Source: Leptonema sp964619535
GTDB lineage: Bacteria > Spirochaetota > Leptospiria > Leptospirales > Leptonemataceae
Reading direction: 5' to 3'
Length of the DNA: 64,000 nt
Assembly: GCA_964619535.1 (NCBI GenBank)
Contig: CAZUEX010000003.1
Coordinates: 186,001-250,000, forward strand
Shown: positions 17,622 to 25,409 of the stretch, one piece after another
Numbering within the stretch: position 1 is the stretch's first letter
Layout: each line of letters starts with the position of its first letter
Notes under the pieces: model-generated
What the model saw: only the letters and a program-made list of their open reading frames with translations
The model's database searches: none
Told to the model about the DNA's origin: nothing
Program-made: the position numbers and the translations under genes

Positions 17622-18800
17622 ATGCTCCGTAGTCTTCCGGCCTTTCTCGTTCTATTCTTGATGTCCGGCTGCCTTGAGGTGCAGAATGCACTGATCGAAT
17701 GGTTTTCTCCGGATTACCGAGCCGAACCGGTGAAGGACCGGACCCGTATACGTTTGCAGCCTGTTTTCGAGGGCTATCCTGGCATAACAGAGATCGTCTT
17801 TCTGCCAGGAAGCACCGGGCGGTTTCTTGCCTTACAGAAAGGCGGCTCGCTTTTGTGGTTTGATATTCCGACAAAGCGAAGCGGTCAGCTTTTGAAGCTC
17901 GATGTGCTGACGGCCTCCGAGCAGGGGTTGCTGGGCCTTGCCTTTTCGCCTGCCTTTTTACGGAACGGTCTGCTGTATCTGCACTATTCCGTAGATGTGG
18001 GCGGTCGCAAGGTAGGACGCATCTCTGAGTGGAAGGTCGACACTCCCCATGATATTACCCGTAGCCGTATAGGATCGGAACGGATCTTGCTTGAGGTTGA
18101 ACAGCCCTACGCCAATCACAACGGTGGGCGCCTGGAGTTTGGTCCGGACGGCTATCTGTACATCGGCCTCGGGGATGGAGGGTGGCGTGCCGATCCACAG
18201 GGCAACGGTCAGAACCCGAAAACCCTGCTTGGCAGCATTTTGCGCATCGATCCCAGACCGGGCCCGGATAAGAGGCCATACACGGTACCGCCTGACAATC
18301 CGGGCGGCACATGGGCGCCTGAGATCTTCGCCATCGGTTTACGAAATCCCTGGAAGTTCTCTTTTGCGCCGGACGGCCGCCTCATTGTGGCCGATGTAGG
18401 CCAGGATAAATACGAAGAGATCTCTGTCGTTCGTAAGGGTGGTAACTACGGCTGGAACATACGCGAAGGCTTTCATTGCTTTGAGCCGCCGAAAGGGTGT
18501 CAGACGGCTAACCTTATCGATCCGGTTTATGAGTATTCTCATGAAGAAGGCAAGTCGATTACAGGTGGGTATGTCTATACCGGCTCATCGATCCCCTTTC
18601 TGCGTGGAAAATACGTCTTTGGGGATTTTGTTTCTGGATGGATACGGGCCATTTCTATTCCTCGTGCAGGGAAGGTCACAGATGTCATCAATCTTGGCAG
18701 GTGGCCCATACTCATCTCCACGTTCGGACGTTCGGCCGATGGTGAGCTGTATGTGGCAGATTTTGCAAAGGGAACGATCTACAGACTGAGCGCAAAATGA
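17622..18800 (+). CDS. PQQ-type sugar/aldose dehydrogenase-like lipoprotein
   Basis: This 392-residue protein is read from ATG 17622, preferred over the TTG two codons upstream. The signal peptide MLRSLPAFLVLFLMSGC ends in a lipobox, so it is a lipoprotein. It has the six-bladed propeller of soluble glucose dehydrogenases: EQGLLGLAFSPAFLRNGLLYLHYS, NHNGGRLEFGPDGYLYIGLGDGG (including the catalytic His region), LRIDPRPGPDK, IFAIGLRNPWKFSF, VGQDKYEEISVVRKGGNYGWN and YVFGDFVSGWIRAI. Relatives oxidise aldoses with PQQ in the periplasm. No PQQ synthesis genes are in the window, so cofactor use is unverified. Confidence 0.85.
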   Translation: MLRSLPAFLVLFLMSGCLEVQNALIEWFSPDYRAEPVKDRTRIRLQPVFEGYPGITEIVFLPGSTGRFLALQKGGSLLWFDIPTKRSGQLLKLDVLTASEQGLLGLAFSPAFLRNGLLYLHYSVDVGGRKVGRISEWKVDTPHDITRSRIGSERILLEVEQPYANHNGGRLEFGPDGYLYIGLGDGGWRADPQGNGQNPKTLLGSILRIDPRPGPDKRPYTVPPDNPGGTWAPEIFAIGLRNPWKFSFAPDGRLIVADVGQDKYEEISVVRKGGNYGWNIREGFHCFEPPKGCQTANLIDPVYEYSHEEGKSITGGYVYTGSSIPFLRGKYVFGDFVSGWIRAISIPRAGKVTDVINLGRWPILISTFGRSADGELYVADFAKGTIYRLSAK

Positions 18801-18923
18801 GGTCTGCGATATAGAAGGCTGTCATGAATCCGACTTGCTGAATGTCGCTCCATCAATCTCCTGGCGAAAACCTGCTGGCAGCTTCTTGCGAAGCCGGGCA
18901 GAATTTAATCATGGCGGAATTGT

Positions 18924-20129
18924 ATGCATAGAAATCAGCTGATCCTTCCCTTTCTGGTGGTCTTACTGGCCTGGCAGCCTGAGATCCATGCCGAAGATAT
19001 TGCCGGGGATGCACCGAAGTCCATTACTGCGGAATCCAGCAGTTTTGGCTACGTACGGATCAAGTCTCTTTATATCGAGTCCGCATTACTGGAAGCAAAT
19101 ATCGGCTTTCTTAATTCCAGGCTATGGAACGACCTTGCGGCTCGCAAAACGGCATTGCAGATTCCGCATAAGAACCCGGTGATTCGTGCCATTGGCGCCG
19201 AAGTGGGATTGACCGCTGTTTCGAAGGACGATACCCGAGCCGGCCACTTTCACTTCGCGTATCTAAAGGGCCGAAACGGCCATATGTATTCGTCCGGTTT
19301 TGCAAGGAATGCAAAGAACTATACCAATCCGATCGCACTGGCTGTCGTGAATACCGAGGATTCTATTTCGTCGTACGACGACATTTCCATCGAAGGTATG
19401 GAAATCGAAACATGGACAGAATACTACTTCATGCATTCTACAAAGAGCCCTTATTTCAAGTACTTCGGACTGCGTTTTGGAGCTGGTGCTTCTACCGAAA
19501 AATCGCGTATGCGAGGGTTCCGTCTGGCCAATGTCTACACTACAGAAAACGGCACGCCGACGACGACCAACTATTATCCCGGAATTCTCCCGACAGGGAC
19601 AGCCTTGAGGCAGCAGCAGATGGATTACAGGCAGAACGACCTGTATCTGATTGCGGGACTGAGTTACAGAGCGCCTCTTGGAAAGAGACATGAGATTGAT
19701 GCTTCGGTGGAGAGCATGTTCGTTGGAATCGGGGCTGGATACTATGAATTTAAAGAAGGCCTCGTGCCTACTGGCCCGGCGCCAACGGATAACGTTCTGA
19801 ATCATGTTATGTACATATCAAACCTGACGGCTTCCACTTCACTGGAAGGGCCCGTGGCGTCGGTGCTGCAGGGGTTGCGCTATCGTTTCGGTTATACCTA
19901 TAAGGTTTCTGAAACCACCGGTATTCGCATTATGTACGGCCAGACGAAGCGAAGTTATACAATGTATACTCCAAACATCAAGGCAAAGGACGAGGATGCA
20001 GCAGCATCTTTGCTTCTCGGTGACGTCGAAGGTTATCTTTCGCGTTCTATTGAATCGATTGGCGTATCAAAGGTTTCGGCCGTTGATCGTCGTCGTGAAA
20101 TCACGCTTGAGATTCAGGCCCGATACTGA
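18924..20129 (+). CDS. Predicted outer-membrane beta-barrel protein
   Basis: This 401-residue protein has a signal peptide (MHRNQLILPFLVVLLAWQPEIHA). The mature part is rich in amphipathic beta strands with aromatic ends, such as HFHFAYLKGRNGHMYSS, TEYYFMHSTKSPYFKYFGLRFGAGA, NDLYLIAGLSYRAPLGKRHEIDASVESMFVGIGAGYYEF and LRYRFGYTYKVSETTGIRIMYGQTKRSYTMYT. It ends in a strand with a terminal aromatic (REITLEIQARY), the usual signal for barrel assembly. It is probably an outer-membrane channel or adhesin. It shows no obvious sequence identity to the barrel at 15789. Confidence 0.7.
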   Translation: MHRNQLILPFLVVLLAWQPEIHAEDIAGDAPKSITAESSSFGYVRIKSLYIESALLEANIGFLNSRLWNDLAARKTALQIPHKNPVIRAIGAEVGLTAVSKDDTRAGHFHFAYLKGRNGHMYSSGFARNAKNYTNPIALAVVNTEDSISSYDDISIEGMEIETWTEYYFMHSTKSPYFKYFGLRFGAGASTEKSRMRGFRLANVYTTENGTPTTTNYYPGILPTGTALRQQQMDYRQNDLYLIAGLSYRAPLGKRHEIDASVESMFVGIGAGYYEFKEGLVPTGPAPTDNVLNHVMYISNLTASTSLEGPVASVLQGLRYRFGYTYKVSETTGIRIMYGQTKRSYTMYTPNIKAKDEDAAASLLLGDVEGYLSRSIESIGVSKVSAVDRRREITLEIQARY

Positions 20130-20186
20130 TGAAGCGAGACGGTGGCCCTGGCGCCCCGTGCAGTGGTCTCTGGCTTTTGAGTTGTT

Positions 20187-20504
20187 TCAGTGAAAGGCCT
20201 TCAGGCCGATGACGCCGATGATGATAAGCATCACCGAGATAATCTGAAACAGGTTGGTGGGATCGCGGAAGAGAAAGACTCCCACAAGAAAGGTTCCTGT
20301 GGCACCGATTCCCGTCCACACGGCATAGGCCGTTCCGATGGGAATCGTCCGTTGTGCCATCCACAGGAAGATGCCGCTCAGTATCATGGATACGACGGCC
20401 ATGACAATGCCCGGAAGCTTCTGAGGCATCGTCTGTGACAGCTTCAGTCCGAGAGGCCAGCCTATTTCAAAGATGGCTGCAATAAAGAGATAGATCCAGC
20501 CCAT
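20187..20504 (-). CDS. gdx: Small multidrug resistance family exporter, SugE/Gdx type
   Basis: This 105-residue membrane protein has four helices. The first carries the essential glutamate (LFIAAIFEIGWPLGLKLS), and GTAYAVWTGIGATGTFLVGVFLF is the SMR signature in the third. The WPLGLK segment and the W-x-MAQRTIPIGTAYAVWTGIG run fit the guanidinium-exporting Gdx (SugE) branch rather than EmrE. No guanidine riboswitch can sit directly upstream, since the LOG gene ends only 12 bases before it; it is probably co-transcribed with that gene. Confidence 0.85.
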   Translation of the reverse strand: MGWIYLFIAAIFEIGWPLGLKLSQTMPQKLPGIVMAVVSMILSGIFLWMAQRTIPIGTAYAVWTGIGATGTFLVGVFLFRDPTNLFQIISVMLIIIGVIGLKAFH

Positions 20505-20516
20505 AGCGTAACTGAA

Positions 20517-21107
20517 TTAACTGAGTTCCATGCCCGAGCTATCCGGGCCTTCCAGGGCGAGGCGTTCTTCCATGCGGTCGAGGATGCGTTCCGGTGAGGC
20601 CTCGAAGATCAGGGATTCGTAGGTATCGCGTCGCAAAAACCCTTCGCGAACGATGGACAGCAAGAAGGTCTTCAGCGGATCATAGAAGTCTCCGGTGTTC
20701 AGAATACCGATCGGGCGGTTATGCAGACCGAGCTGCTGCCATGTAAAGACCTCGAAGAACTCATCCATGGTGCCGATGCCTCCTGGCAGCACCATGAAGG
20801 CATCGGACAGGCGTGTGATGACCGCTTTGCGTTCATGCATCGTTTCTACGATGCGAAGGTCCTGTATGCCATCGTGACCGAGTTCCCGTTCGATCAGATG
20901 CCGCGGGATTACACCGGTAACGTGCACGCCGTTTTTGATGGCTGTGTCCGCCAGTAAACCCATAAGCCCCACATTGCCACCGCCGTAGACGATGGCAATG
21001 CTGCGTCGGGCAAAGGTTTCGCACAGATCGGCGATCTTACGTCCGAAAAGCGGGTTTATGCCCGTGCTCGAACCGAGGAAGATGCCGACAGAACGAATCG
21101 CTTGCAT
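20517..21107 (-). CDS. LOG-family (TIGR00730) nucleoside-monophosphate phosphoribohydrolase
   Basis: This 196-residue Rossmann-like protein has VGIFLGSSTGINPLF, VYGGGNVGLMGLLA and the family motif LPGGIGTMDEFFEVFTWQQLG (P-G-G-x-G-T-x-x-E), which forms the active site. Members cleave AMP or cytokinin ribotides to a base and ribose-5-phosphate. In bacteria the role is often general nucleotide turnover. Its ATG shares a base with the stop of the upstream acyltransferase, and gdx follows. Confidence 0.88.
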   Translation of the reverse strand: MQAIRSVGIFLGSSTGINPLFGRKIADLCETFARRSIAIVYGGGNVGLMGLLADTAIKNGVHVTGVIPRHLIERELGHDGIQDLRIVETMHERKAVITRLSDAFMVLPGGIGTMDEFFEVFTWQQLGLHNRPIGILNTGDFYDPLKTFLLSIVREGFLRRDTYESLIFEASPERILDRMEERLALEGPDSSGMELS

Positions 21108-22267
21108 CAGGCTTCAGTGAAAGCTTTCAGGTCTTTTCCGTTTGCCATACCGAGGATGGCAACGTCCAGCCCAAAGCCGCTCAGTGTATCGGCGGTTAAG
21201 CGCTGAGAAGTCTTTCCGGGTCCGAAGTCCACAACGTGTGTGGGGGCCAGTTCTTTGATCGGAGTGAGCGCCTTCTCCCAGTAAAGCGTGCTGACCAGAA
21301 GGTCGTAGGTCATCGTCCTGCACAGATCGGCCAGATCACGATAATCCTTTCCGTCTGCGAAAGAGTAAACGGGGATTTTCAGTTCCGATGCCTTGAAATC
21401 GAAACCGATACGTTTGCGATCCTCTTCAAAAGGAGCGACGGCGCCTTCCATCAGCGGGCTGTGGAACGGGCAGGTCGTGCGCAAAAAGACGAACTTCACC
21501 TGCTCGGCCTCAAGCGTCGCCTTATGTTGCTTGTAGAAATTGAGCAGCGACGATCGGTGCGACGACAGGATGCGGTTTACCGGCGAGTTATACAGACTCA
21601 TGTAGATCTGTTTATCGGCCGGAAGATTCGCATTGGTCTCGGCAACAAGCTCTGCGATACGATCATGTGTAACGCCAAGAACGGCCACCATCGGAGCCGG
21701 ATCTTTCAGGCCAAGCTCTGCAGCGAGGGCATGGTCCTCTGCCGCTGGCTCAAGCTCGGGATAGGCTTCCTGAGCGCGGACTCCAAGATAAAGGATGTAT
21801 TTCATGTAAAGGGCCAGGGCATCGTAATATTCTTTGCCGGTTTTGGCAAGGGCACAGAATGTCATCGAGATCAGTCCCTGACTGTGGCCGGTGGATCCTC
21901 TGGTATGCTTGATCAGGTCTTCGATGGACCAGCCCTTTTTCAGGACGGACTCAAAGTAGGCAAGCTGCGTCAGCTGGATCATGGTCAGCGAAACGGCAGC
22001 TGTAGACAGATAGAATTCAGAGGGGATGCTGGATTCGTCTTCCAGCCATTTGCGTGCATCGATGCCATGGGGCAGACCAACCGTACCGGTTACCTTTGCA
22101 GCCTCTTCTTCAAGGGCCCCCAGGGTAACGTCGAAGAATTCTTTGAGCTCTCCAGAATCATAGAACTTTTTCAGCTCTTTGTACCACGGGGAACCCTGTC
22201 CTCCCATCTGCAGAAAGAAGGATGCCTGACCGGATTCTGCCTTTGTTAGAATTGCTGGTTTTGCCAT
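21107..22267 (-). CDS. FabD-like ACP acyltransferase (malonyl/acyltransferase domain protein)
   Basis: This 386-residue protein has the acyltransferase nucleophile elbow STGHSQGLISM (Ser of G-H-S-Q-G) and the catalytic-His motif RTTCPFHSPLM. MGGQGSPWYKELKKFYD at the N-terminus corresponds to the first FabD motif, and DFGPGKTSQRL closes the fold. It is longer than typical FabD (about 310), and its GHSQG context recalls acyltransferase domains of fungal-type fatty acid synthases. The likely reaction is transfer of malonyl or acyl from CoA to ACP. It heads the LOG-gdx run and follows efp by 28 bases, all on the minus strand. Confidence 0.75.
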   Translation of the reverse strand: MAKPAILTKAESGQASFFLQMGGQGSPWYKELKKFYDSGELKEFFDVTLGALEEEAAKVTGTVGLPHGIDARKWLEDESSIPSEFYLSTAAVSLTMIQLTQLAYFESVLKKGWSIEDLIKHTRGSTGHSQGLISMTFCALAKTGKEYYDALALYMKYILYLGVRAQEAYPELEPAAEDHALAAELGLKDPAPMVAVLGVTHDRIAELVAETNANLPADKQIYMSLYNSPVNRILSSHRSSLLNFYKQHKATLEAEQVKFVFLRTTCPFHSPLMEGAVAPFEEDRKRIGFDFKASELKIPVYSFADGKDYRDLADLCRTMTYDLLVSTLYWEKALTPIKELAPTHVVDFGPGKTSQRLTADTLSGFGLDVAILGMANGKDLKAFTEA

Positions 22268-22295
22268 GTTCTTTAACCTCGAAACGCCCGCAGGC

Positions 22296-22859
22296 TTATT
22301 TGTTTACTCGCTCAACGAAAGAGATGTCTCGCAGGTCAATGCGGATGCGGTCGCCCTGCTTGATGAAGATGGGTACAAGCACTTCGCCACCGGTTTCAAC
22401 GGTAACACGCTTTTTGGCAGTACCCTGTGTGTCACCTTTCAGGCCTTCTTCGGCGTAGGTGACCTCAAGTTCTACGAAGTTGGGTGGTGTAACACTAACA
22501 GGAAGACCTTCGTAGAACTGTACCTCAAAAGGCATTTCTTCCTTGATGAATTTTGCAATATCTTCAACGAGATCGATCGGAACAGAGTATTGCTCATAAT
22601 CGTCTTTATCCATGAGAACGAATTGATCGCCTTCGCTGTAAAGATAGGTGACGTACTTCTTGTCCAGTTCAACGTCTTCCACCTTTTCAGAAGACTTGAA
22701 GGTCCGTTCGATGGTGTTTCCACCTTTGATCTTTTTCAATTTTGTTCGAACAAATGCACTGCCTTTTCCGGGGTTTACAAATTGGGAAAATGTGCAGGTA
22801 TACAGTTCGTTATCGAGTTTGATGACCGTGCCTTTCTTCAGGTCGATAGGATCAAGCAT
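22296..22859 (-). CDS. efp: Elongation factor P
   Basis: This 187-residue protein has the three EF-P domains. Domain I shows LKKGTVIKLDNELYTCTFSQFVNPGKGSAF, whose PGKG lysine (residue 32) is the position modified in EF-P. Next come KGGNTIERTFKSSEKVEDVEL and the C-terminal signature ATYAEEGLKGDT-type segment with KRVTVETGGEVLVPIFIKQGD. EF-P relieves ribosome stalling at proline runs. I choose ATG 22859, giving a normal N-terminus; an in-frame TTG at 22895 would add 12 residues and has GGAGG just inside it. The sequence closely resembles Leptospira EF-P as I recall it. A lysine-aminomutase-family gene diverges upstream. Confidence 0.94.
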   Translation of the reverse strand: MLDPIDLKKGTVIKLDNELYTCTFSQFVNPGKGSAFVRTKLKKIKGGNTIERTFKSSEKVEDVELDKKYVTYLYSEGDQFVLMDKDDYEQYSVPIDLVEDIAKFIKEEMPFEVQFYEGLPVSVTPPNFVELEVTYAEEGLKGDTQGTAKKRVTVETGGEVLVPIFIKQGDRIRIDLRDISFVERVNK

Positions 22860-22954
22860 GCGGGTAGGATTCTGAAGAGCTTGCCTCCAGTCCAATAAAT
22901 TTTATTGGCGCAGAAGGTCATGCGCACAGCGTGGTGTCCTTCCGGTGCTCTTTC

Positions 22955-24109
22955 ATGGATAGCTTCAAAACTACCTGGCAGAAGGAACTGCAGTCCTCTG
23001 TTCATAACCTGCGCTCCATGATGCAGCGCTTTCAGGACCTGTACGGCGTTGACCTCCTGTCAGGTCCCTGGGCAGGTCGCATCACCGCTGCGCTCAAGCA
23101 GGAAGAGAGATTGCAGTCCCGGTTTCGTTTTGCTGTTACCGATTCGTATCTTCGCCGGGCACGGCCGGAGGATCCGAGGTGCCCTGTTCTCGGCCAGGTG
23201 TTGCCGCATCCGGCCGAACTCGATGATCCCCTTTTTGAAAGGGATGATCCCCTTGCCGAAGAAACTCACATGCCTGTAAACGGTCTGACGCACCGTTATC
23301 CGGACCGGGTTCTCTGGTATTTGAGCCATCACTGCGCTGTATACTGCCGCTTCTGTCTGCGTAAACGAAAGGTATCGAAGGCCGGCACAGCGCCCGCTGC
23401 CGGCGAGATAGAACAGGCACTGGATTATATTCGCAGTCATACGGAGCTGAACGAGGTCATTCTGTCGGGCGGTGATCCCCTTTCGTTGTCCGATGCTTCT
23501 CTGAATGACATACTGGATGAGCTGAAGGCCATCGAACATATTGTAAGCGTTCGGATTCACAGCCGCATGCCCGTAACACTGCCCTGTCGGTTTACGGACG
23601 ATCTGATTGACGTTCTTCGTCGGCATGCACCTCTAACGCTTGTTACCCACTTCAACCATGCCCGAGAACTGGGCGAGGATTCTCTGGAGGCCATTCGAAG
23701 GATTCGCTCTGCCGGTGTTATGCTGCTGAACCAATCCGTTTTGCTTCGAGGCGTGAACGACACCGAGGAGGATCTGCGACAGCTCTTTCTATCACTGATC
23801 AAGCATGGCGTGAAGCCTTACTATCTGCACCAATGTGATGAGGTGAGGGGTGTTTCGCATTTCAGGGTTTCCGTTGTTAAGGGCATACAGCTGATGAAAG
23901 CGCTGCGCGGACGAATCCCGGGGATTGCCATGCCTCTTTTTGTCGTGGATCTGCCCGGCGGTGGCGGGAAGGTTCCGGCAGACAGCTCTTATCTGCTCAG
24001 GGCGGACGATGAAGGTTACGTGTACGAAAACTACGAAGGGAAGGTTTATGCCCTATCACCTGAGCAGAGCGACGAGAACGTAGCCATGCCTGAGAGCGGT
24101 TTACTATGA
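22955..24109 (+). CDS. kamA: KamA/EpmB-family radical SAM lysine aminomutase
   Basis: This 384-residue protein has the radical SAM cluster motif CAVYCRFCLRKRK (C-x3-C-x2-C), EVILSGGDPLSLSD (SAM-binding GGE-like motif), CDEVRGVSHFR and LFVVDLPGGGGKVP. The two Asp in the last motifs correspond to the substrate-amine-binding residues of lysine 2,3-aminomutase. It isomerises L-lysine to beta-lysine with PLP and SAM. The divergent neighbour is efp, so an EpmB role (supplying beta-lysine for EF-P) is attractive, but the protein looks at least as close to catabolic KamA and no EpmA is nearby. I use ATG 22955; GTG 22931 is an alternative. It overlaps ispD by 4 bases. Confidence 0.85.
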   Translation: MDSFKTTWQKELQSSVHNLRSMMQRFQDLYGVDLLSGPWAGRITAALKQEERLQSRFRFAVTDSYLRRARPEDPRCPVLGQVLPHPAELDDPLFERDDPLAEETHMPVNGLTHRYPDRVLWYLSHHCAVYCRFCLRKRKVSKAGTAPAAGEIEQALDYIRSHTELNEVILSGGDPLSLSDASLNDILDELKAIEHIVSVRIHSRMPVTLPCRFTDDLIDVLRRHAPLTLVTHFNHARELGEDSLEAIRRIRSAGVMLLNQSVLLRGVNDTEEDLRQLFLSLIKHGVKPYYLHQCDEVRGVSHFRVSVVKGIQLMKALRGRIPGIAMPLFVVDLPGGGGKVPADSSYLLRADDEGYVYENYEGKVYALSPEQSDENVAMPESGLL

Positions 24110-24867
24110 AGAGGAAACGTGTTTCGGTGATTCTGCTTGCCGGTGGCAGTGGCAGTCGTTTTGGCGCTGCACGGCCCAAACAGCTGGTGGAGCTTGCCGG
24201 TCGGCCGGTTCTGGCCTACAGCGTGCGTCGGTTCTGTCAATGGCTTGGGGATCTGGATACGACTGCTTCTTTTCAGGCAGGCAATCTGGTGCTTGTATCC
24301 CATCCCGATTATGCAGACGAATGCCTGGTCCTTGCAGAGAGGGTCCTGGGCGCATCTCCCTTCCCCTTACCAGCCTCGTTTGCATGGAAAGAGCGGCTGA
24401 TCCTGGCCGAAGGGGGACAGACAAGGCACCTTTCTTCGGTGAACGGAGTGCGAGCTGCCGGACCTGCAGAGATGTACGTCATCCACGATACGGCAAGGCC
24501 CTACGTGCCCGTCGAAGACCTGAATGCCCTGCTTGCTGCATTTGATGATGGCAAAACCTCCGTGGCATCGCTTGTCGTTGCGTCGAATGAAACCCTCGTC
24601 GAAGGAAGGGATGACTGTCTGGTCAGAGGGCTGGACCGCAGCCAGATCTATGCGGTTAAAACTCCACAGGCCTTTCGATCCACGCTACTGGATCGCTTTC
24701 TGGAAGCAGAGGATCGGCCGGAGTATACAGATCTGCTGCGATGGGCAGAGCTTCAGGGATTGCCGGCGCGGCTGGTGCAGGGCTCTGCACTCAATCTCAA
24801 GCTTACAAGACCCGAGGACCGGCTGATCCTTGAGGCTGTGCTGCACGCATCGGAGGACCGGGCGTGA
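24106..24867 (+). CDS. ispD: 2-C-methyl-D-erythritol 4-phosphate cytidylyltransferase
   Basis: This 253-residue enzyme shows VILLAGGSGSRFGAARPKQLVELAGRPVLAYSV (CTP-binding G-x-G-x-R ... PKQ), the central region VIHDTARPYVPVEDL and KTPQAFRSTLL near the C-terminus, all typical of IspD. It transfers CMP to methylerythritol phosphate in the non-mevalonate isoprenoid pathway. An insert around residues 40-80 makes it a little longer than usual (about 230). It starts with ATGA over the stop of kamA and ends with GTGA over the start of thpR, so the three genes are coupled. Confidence 0.88.
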   Translation: MKRKRVSVILLAGGSGSRFGAARPKQLVELAGRPVLAYSVRRFCQWLGDLDTTASFQAGNLVLVSHPDYADECLVLAERVLGASPFPLPASFAWKERLILAEGGQTRHLSSVNGVRAAGPAEMYVIHDTARPYVPVEDLNALLAAFDDGKTSVASLVVASNETLVEGRDDCLVRGLDRSQIYAVKTPQAFRSTLLDRFLEAEDRPEYTDLLRWAELQGLPARLVQGSALNLKLTRPEDRLILEAVLHASEDRA

Positions 24868-25394
24868 AGCGCCTGTTTCTGGCTCTGCCGGTCCCTGATT
24901 CAATCCATGAAGAACTGGAGCGACTGCGCATAGGATTGCCCGGGGCCCGATGGGCGCAGAATCTGCATATCACGCTTCGCTTCTTCGGAGATACGACGCA
25001 GGAGCAGCAGTCTGCCATCGAAGAACAATTGGCCGATCTGGACTTTCCTGCACCGACCATAAGGCTTGGCAGTCCTGGCGTGCTAGTGCACCCCAGACAG
25101 ACGATTCTCTATTTGCAGGTTCAGCCCGATGAAGCCATCCGGGCTTTGAAATCAGAGGTGGATGCCCTGCTGCGCCCGGCAGGATTTCGTACGGAGCGAA
25201 GGTACTTCCCGCATTGTACTCTGGCACGGATTTCTGGAAAACAATCCCGTTACCTGCAGCAGTACGTCCTGCAGTTTGAGCATTTCCAGACGTCTTCTTA
25301 TACTGCCGATGAGCTGGTGCTGTTTTCCAGTATACTGCAGCGGACCGGTGCACTGCATATTAGTGAAGAGTGCTACAAACTTTCTCCTGTTTGA
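24864..25394 (+). CDS. thpR: RNA 2',3'-cyclic phosphodiesterase (ThpR, 2H family)
   Basis: This 176-residue protein has the two H-x-T-x motifs of the 2H phosphoesterase superfamily: LHITLRFFGDT near residue 40 and PHCTLARI near residue 115. The N-terminus RLFLALPVP is typical. Relatives open 2',3'-cyclic phosphates on RNA ends; the in vivo role is uncertain. The GTG start overlaps the ispD stop. A REC-domain gene follows after 15 bases. Confidence 0.9.
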   Translation: MKRLFLALPVPDSIHEELERLRIGLPGARWAQNLHITLRFFGDTTQEQQSAIEEQLADLDFPAPTIRLGSPGVLVHPRQTILYLQVQPDEAIRALKSEVDALLRPAGFRTERRYFPHCTLARISGKQSRYLQQYVLQFEHFQTSSYTADELVLFSSILQRTGALHISEECYKLSPV

Positions 25395-25409
25395 CGTCTA
25401 ATCCTGTAG

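Noticed and set aside
21236..22249. 337-codon plus-strand frame antisense to the acyltransferase
   Set aside because: The opposite strand carries GHSQG and CPFHSP motifs; this frame has no homologous features.
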